Origin: CAIKZZ01 sp037443765
GTDB lineage: Bacteria; Pseudomonadota; Gammaproteobacteria; Steroidobacterales; Steroidobacteraceae
DNA: 5,521 nucleotides
NCBI GenBank assembly: GCA_037443765.1
Contig: JBBINS010000182.1
Coordinates: forward strand, 1-5,521
Direction: 5' to 3'
The notes beneath the pieces were generated by a model. It worked only from the letters and a program-made list of their open reading frames with translations. It was not told the origin of the DNA and did no database searches. This document shows, in pieces, positions 4,020 to 5,521 of this stretch. A program made the position numbers and the translations under genes. Every line of letters begins with the position of its first letter. Within the stretch, counting starts at the first letter, position 1.

Positions 4020-5521
4020 ATGGGCCTGATCGACTTCGCCGTCCGGCGCCGCGTCACGGTGCTGATGTTCACGGTCGCGGTGCTGCTGTTCGGGCTCGTG
4101 AGCCTGACGCGCCTCAAGCTCAACCTGCTGCCGGACCTCTCCTACCCGACGCTGACGATCCGCACCGAGCTTCCGGGCGCCGCGCCGCTCGAGGTCGAGA
4201 GCCTCGTGACCCGCCCGATCGAGGAGGCGGTCAGCATCATCAGGAACGTCCGCCAGGTGCGCTCGGTGTCGCGCTCCGGCCAGTCGGACGTCGTGCTCGA
4301 GTTCGCCTGGGGCACCAACATGGACCTCGCGGGCATCGACGTCCGCGAGAAGGTCGACCTGCTGCAGCTGCCGCTCGAGGCCAAGCGCCCGCTGCTGCTG
4401 CGCTTCGACCCCTCGACGGAGCCGGTGATGCGCCTCGCGCTCCTCGACGCCGCCGGCGCCGCCACGGGCGAGGACCGGCTGAAGTCGCTCAGGCGCTACG
4501 CCGAGGACCGCCTGAAGCCCGACCTCGAGTCGGTCGAGGGCGCCGCGGCCGTCAAGGTCAGCGGCGGCTACGAGGACGAGGTGCAGGTGCGGGTCGACCA
4601 GCAGAAGCTGGCGCAGCTCGGCCTCGCGGCCGACGTGGTCGCGCGGCGCCTCCGGCAGGAGAACGTCAACCTCTCGGGCGGGCGGCTCGAGCAGGGCACG
4701 CAGCGCTTCCTGGTGCGGACGCTGAACGAGTTCGCGACCGTCGAGGACATGGCGAACGCGATCATCGCGACGCGCGGCGGCCAGCCGGTGTACCTCAGGG
4801 ACGTCGCCCGGGTCAGCCGCGGCCACAAGGACCGCGAGGCGATCACGCGCGTCGACGGCAAGGAGTCGATCGAGCTCGCCGTCTACAAGGAGGGCGACGC
4901 CAACACGGTGCGGCTCGCGGGGCTGCTCAAGGATCGCGTCCAGGCGCTCGACAAGTCGCTGCCCGAGGGCGCGAAGCTGCGCACGGTCTACGACGAGTCA
5001 CACTTCATCTCGGCGGCGATCGGCGAGGTCAAGGAGGCGGCGCTGATCGGCGGCGTGCTCGCGGTGCTGGTGCTCTACTGCTTCCTGCGCGACGCCCGCA
5101 TGACACTGATCTCGGGCGTCGCGATCCCGGTGTCGGTGGTCGGCACGTTCATGCTGATGTATTCGGCCGGGGTGTCGCTCAACATCATGTCGCTCGGCGG
5201 CATCGCGCTCGCGGTCGGCATGCTGGTCGACAACGCCGTGGTGGTGCTCGAGAGCATCGTCCGCCGCCGCGAGCACGGCGCCGACCGCGCGACCGCGGCG
5301 CGCGAGGGCACGCGCGAGGTGTCGATGGCCGTCACGGCCGCGACGCTGACCTCGATCGCGGTGTTCTTCCCGATGGTGTTCATCAGCGGCGTCGCGGGCC
5401 AGCTGTTTCGCGACCAGGCGCTGACGGTGACCTTCTCGCTGCTGCTGTCGCTCGTGGTGGCGCTGACGCTGGTACCGATGTGGCCCTCTTCCCAAGGAAC
5501 CCGTCATGGGGTTGAGGGGAC
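4020..5521 (+). CDS. RND efflux permease (AcrB/HAE-like), N-terminal part, cut by the window edge
   Basis: This is a proton-driven inner-membrane pump subunit; the frame is open to the window end with no stop (500 complete codons; the family is about 1,000-1,050). The first helix (about 13-29) is followed by PDLSYPTLTIRTELPGAAP (39-57), typical of the N-terminus, and by the periplasmic porter domain to about 335. Four further helices lie near 339-356, 360-382, 389-410 and 434-457, and a sixth begins at 469. Helix 4 carries GMLVDNAVVVLES (400-412): Asp404 matches the proton-relay Asp407 of AcrB, while the place of Asp408 is Asn405, a variant found in many RND pumps. AcrB-like multidrug export fits better than CzcA-type metal export, but the substrate is unknown. 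The start follows the adaptor stop by 14 bases without a clear ribosome site, suggesting coupled translation. After Met487, where the family usually continues with a Leu-Ala-Ser-Arg-like stretch, the sequence changes character and is probably not authentic. Confidence 0.92.
   Translation, partial: MGLIDFAVRRRVTVLMFTVAVLLFGLVSLTRLKLNLLPDLSYPTLTIRTELPGAAPLEVESLVTRPIEEAVSIIRNVRQVRSVSRSGQSDVVLEFAWGTNMDLAGIDVREKVDLLQLPLEAKRPLLLRFDPSTEPVMRLALLDAAGAATGEDRLKSLRRYAEDRLKPDLESVEGAAAVKVSGGYEDEVQVRVDQQKLAQLGLAADVVARRLRQENVNLSGGRLEQGTQRFLVRTLNEFATVEDMANAIIATRGGQPVYLRDVARVSRGHKDREAITRVDGKESIELAVYKEGDANTVRLAGLLKDRVQALDKSLPEGAKLRTVYDESHFISAAIGEVKEAALIGGVLAVLVLYCFLRDARMTLISGVAIPVSVVGTFMLMYSAGVSLNIMSLGGIALAVGMLVDNAVVVLESIVRRREHGADRATAAREGTREVSMAVTAATLTSIAVFFPMVFISGVAGQLFRDQALTVTFSLLLSLVVALTLVPMWPSSQGTRHGVEG
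5480..5521. other. Sequence discontinuity at the right edge
   Basis: From about 5480 the permease frame changes from nearly all G/C third positions to TCT, CAA, GGA, CGT, CAT and GTT within a dozen codons, giving WPSSQGTRHGVEG in place of the conserved end of helix 6. A rare GTA codon (5472-5474) just before may mark the boundary. AACCC (5498-5502) and GGGTT (5509-5513) form a small inverted repeat. A misjoined or low-quality contig end is the simplest reading; a real insertion or frameshift is also possible. Confidence 0.55.

Noticed and set aside
3878..5515. 545-residue plus-strand ORF across the adaptor end and the permease
   Set aside because: It is out of frame with the clear RND permease starting at 4020 and has out-of-frame composition.
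1..5521. CRISPR arrays, tRNA or rRNA genes, insertion sequences
   Set aside because: No spaced direct repeats, RNA gene signatures, transposase-like ORF or flanking target duplications were seen.

Overview
The window is about 70% G+C with a very strong preference for G or C at third codon positions. It looks like chromosomal DNA of a high-GC Gram-negative bacterium. The long Prc/Tsp-type protease with both an N-terminal helical region and a C-terminal tail domain, next to a lipoprotein adaptor and an RND pump, suggests Proteobacteria, most likely Gammaproteobacteria. The species cannot be told from this sequence alone.

Layout. Positions 1-226 hold no secure gene: there is a possible 5' fragment of a leftward gene at the edge (1-102) and two overlapping GC-rich inverted repeats (94-122). 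A small three-helix membrane protein of unknown function lies on the minus strand (227-514). A 129-base divergent intergenic region (515-643) carries a weak candidate promoter and a perfect 17-bp palindrome. It leads into prc (644-2800, plus strand), a periplasmic tail-specific protease with an intact Ser-Asp-Lys catalytic set.

A 95-base, comparatively AT-rich gap (2801-2895) follows. It holds the most informative regulatory sequence here: a perfect 10+10 bp inverted repeat (2828-2849) overlapping the -35 box of a good sigma70-type promoter (TTGACT, 17 bp, TAGCAT), then a hairpin that covers the Shine-Dalgarno sequence of the next gene. Downstream is a two-gene efflux operon: a lipoprotein periplasmic adaptor (2896-4005) and, 14 bases later, an RND permease (4020 to the right edge, about the N-terminal half).

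How they work together. The adaptor and permease should form the inner-membrane and periplasmic parts of a tripartite efflux pump. The outer-membrane channel and the regulator are not in the window. The operator-like palindrome over the -35 box predicts that a dimeric repressor (TetR- or MarR-type would be usual for such pumps) controls the operon separately from prc. No terminator is visible after prc, so read-through is possible.

The gene content is of familiar types. I see no wholly new system. The points worth follow-up are the control region at 2800-2895 and an abrupt change in sequence character in the last ~40 bases, where the permease ORF departs from the family pattern and may have been joined to foreign sequence.
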